A stretch of 64,000 nucleotides of DNA from Symsagittifera roscoffensis (taxonomy: Eukaryota; Xenacoelomorpha; Acoela; Convolutidae). Made by a program: the position numbers and the translations under genes. The stretch's first letter is position 1. Each line of letters starts with the position of its first letter. The notes below the pieces were generated by a model. It saw nothing but the letters and a program-made list of their open reading frames with translations. It made no database searches and was not told the DNA's origin. The stretch is from contig NC_087062.1 of assembly GCF_963678635.1 (NCBI RefSeq), positions 34,560,052-34,624,051 on the forward strand, read 5' to 3'. Below are positions 63,434 to 64,000 of this stretch, piece by piece.

Positions 63434-64000
63434 GTGAGATACTTCATATACTTAACAATCAATTTTTCGCCATAAAAACATCAATACCATTTTTCAGTTT
63501 TTCCTGGCTATGAATAACATTACTTTCTGAAAATCAGATGTCAAAAACATGACTTAAACTAAAAATATTATTGAATGCCATCAATCGTCTTCAAGATATA
63601 GAGCAAATTTCAACGCTTAAAATGAAAGGCGCGTAGAACGCACAATTTTACGCTGGTATTATGCACAAGGGCAGGTTCAGAGGCAGTCCCCTTCTTTGGG
63701 AACTCAACGCGCCCTGTCAAGTCAAAGGACCCTTTAGAGCTGATTTCCTTCATCCGAAGGGAGGGGAAGGGGGAGGGGGAGGGGTAAGAGTCACGCATGC
63801 ATTCAAGGGAGGATGTTGGCGAATTTAGGGACGTATACATTCAGGGGCGTCCGCCCGACTCTCAAGATTTGACCCACTCACCCCCCAAAGGGTCCTTTTG
63901 GTACTATTTTAGTAATTTGCTACTATTCCCCCTCGAGAAAACCCTAGATCCCCTGAATACATTGCTCTATGATTTGCTGGCGCACTGTGATTAGTAACCG
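63434..64000. other. Intron of the NERD gene with a reversed family B fragment
   Basis: No exon is seen up to the edge. 63835-63960 on the minus strand resembles the end of family B (CTAAAATAGTACCAAAAGGA, GGGTGAGTGGGTCAAATC, GGCGGACGCCCCTGAA). A G-rich run (GGGGAAGGGGGAGGGGGAGG) is at 63763-63782. Confidence 0.5.

Noticed and set aside
1-64000. An alternative genetic code, suggested by in-frame TAA codons in gag-pol and env
   Set aside because: Both host kinases end in TAA exactly at family-typical C-termini, and no TAA interrupts their exons.

Overview
This window looks like nuclear DNA of an invertebrate metazoan. It is AT-rich, its genes are split by GT-AG introns, it uses the standard code (TAA ends two kinase genes exactly where their families end), and it is full of repeats. 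A cytoplasmic SH2 tyrosine kinase points to an animal or close relative; I cannot name the species.

Layout. 11-901 (-): an unrecognised basic protein. 4188-9381 (+): the 3' part of an SH2-containing non-receptor tyrosine kinase in six exons, whose introns carry short repeats. 9382-16024: no gene seen, only repeats. 16025-34865 (-): an 18.8 kb, nearly intact, envelope-bearing Ty3/gypsy retroelement with 410 bp LTRs that differ at only two positions and a 4 bp target duplication (GGTT). Read on the minus strand it carries a small basic ORF, Gag with protease, RT-RNase H-integrase, a tiny two-helix ORF, a 377-codon ORF with no methionine, an envelope-like glycoprotein cut by one in-frame TAA, and a 602-residue protein of unknown role. 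34866-47638: old repeats, a minisatellite, a decayed gypsy integrase remnant and a second, dead 6.7 kb gypsy element with 214 bp shared LTRs. 49140-55302 (-): a complete nine-exon gene for a cAMP-dependent protein kinase catalytic subunit, including two very short first exons and a distant last exon. 55303-62217: repeats only. 62218 to the right edge (+): the first exon of a NERD-domain plus P-loop (superfamily 1 helicase-like) protein.

At least five repeat families recur. The most informative is a ~480-540 bp family with a hairpin at its 5' end, a UUCG-type hairpin near its 3' end and asymmetric terminal inverted repeats between T's. This architecture fits non-autonomous Helitron2/Helentron elements.

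The most novel object is the giant retroelement. Its post-pol region holds 3.5 kb of tightly packed or overlapping ORFs (12 nt overlap, stop-GAA-ATG, ATGA), one of them apparently needing splicing to obtain a start codon, plus a large non-retroviral protein that I do not recognise.
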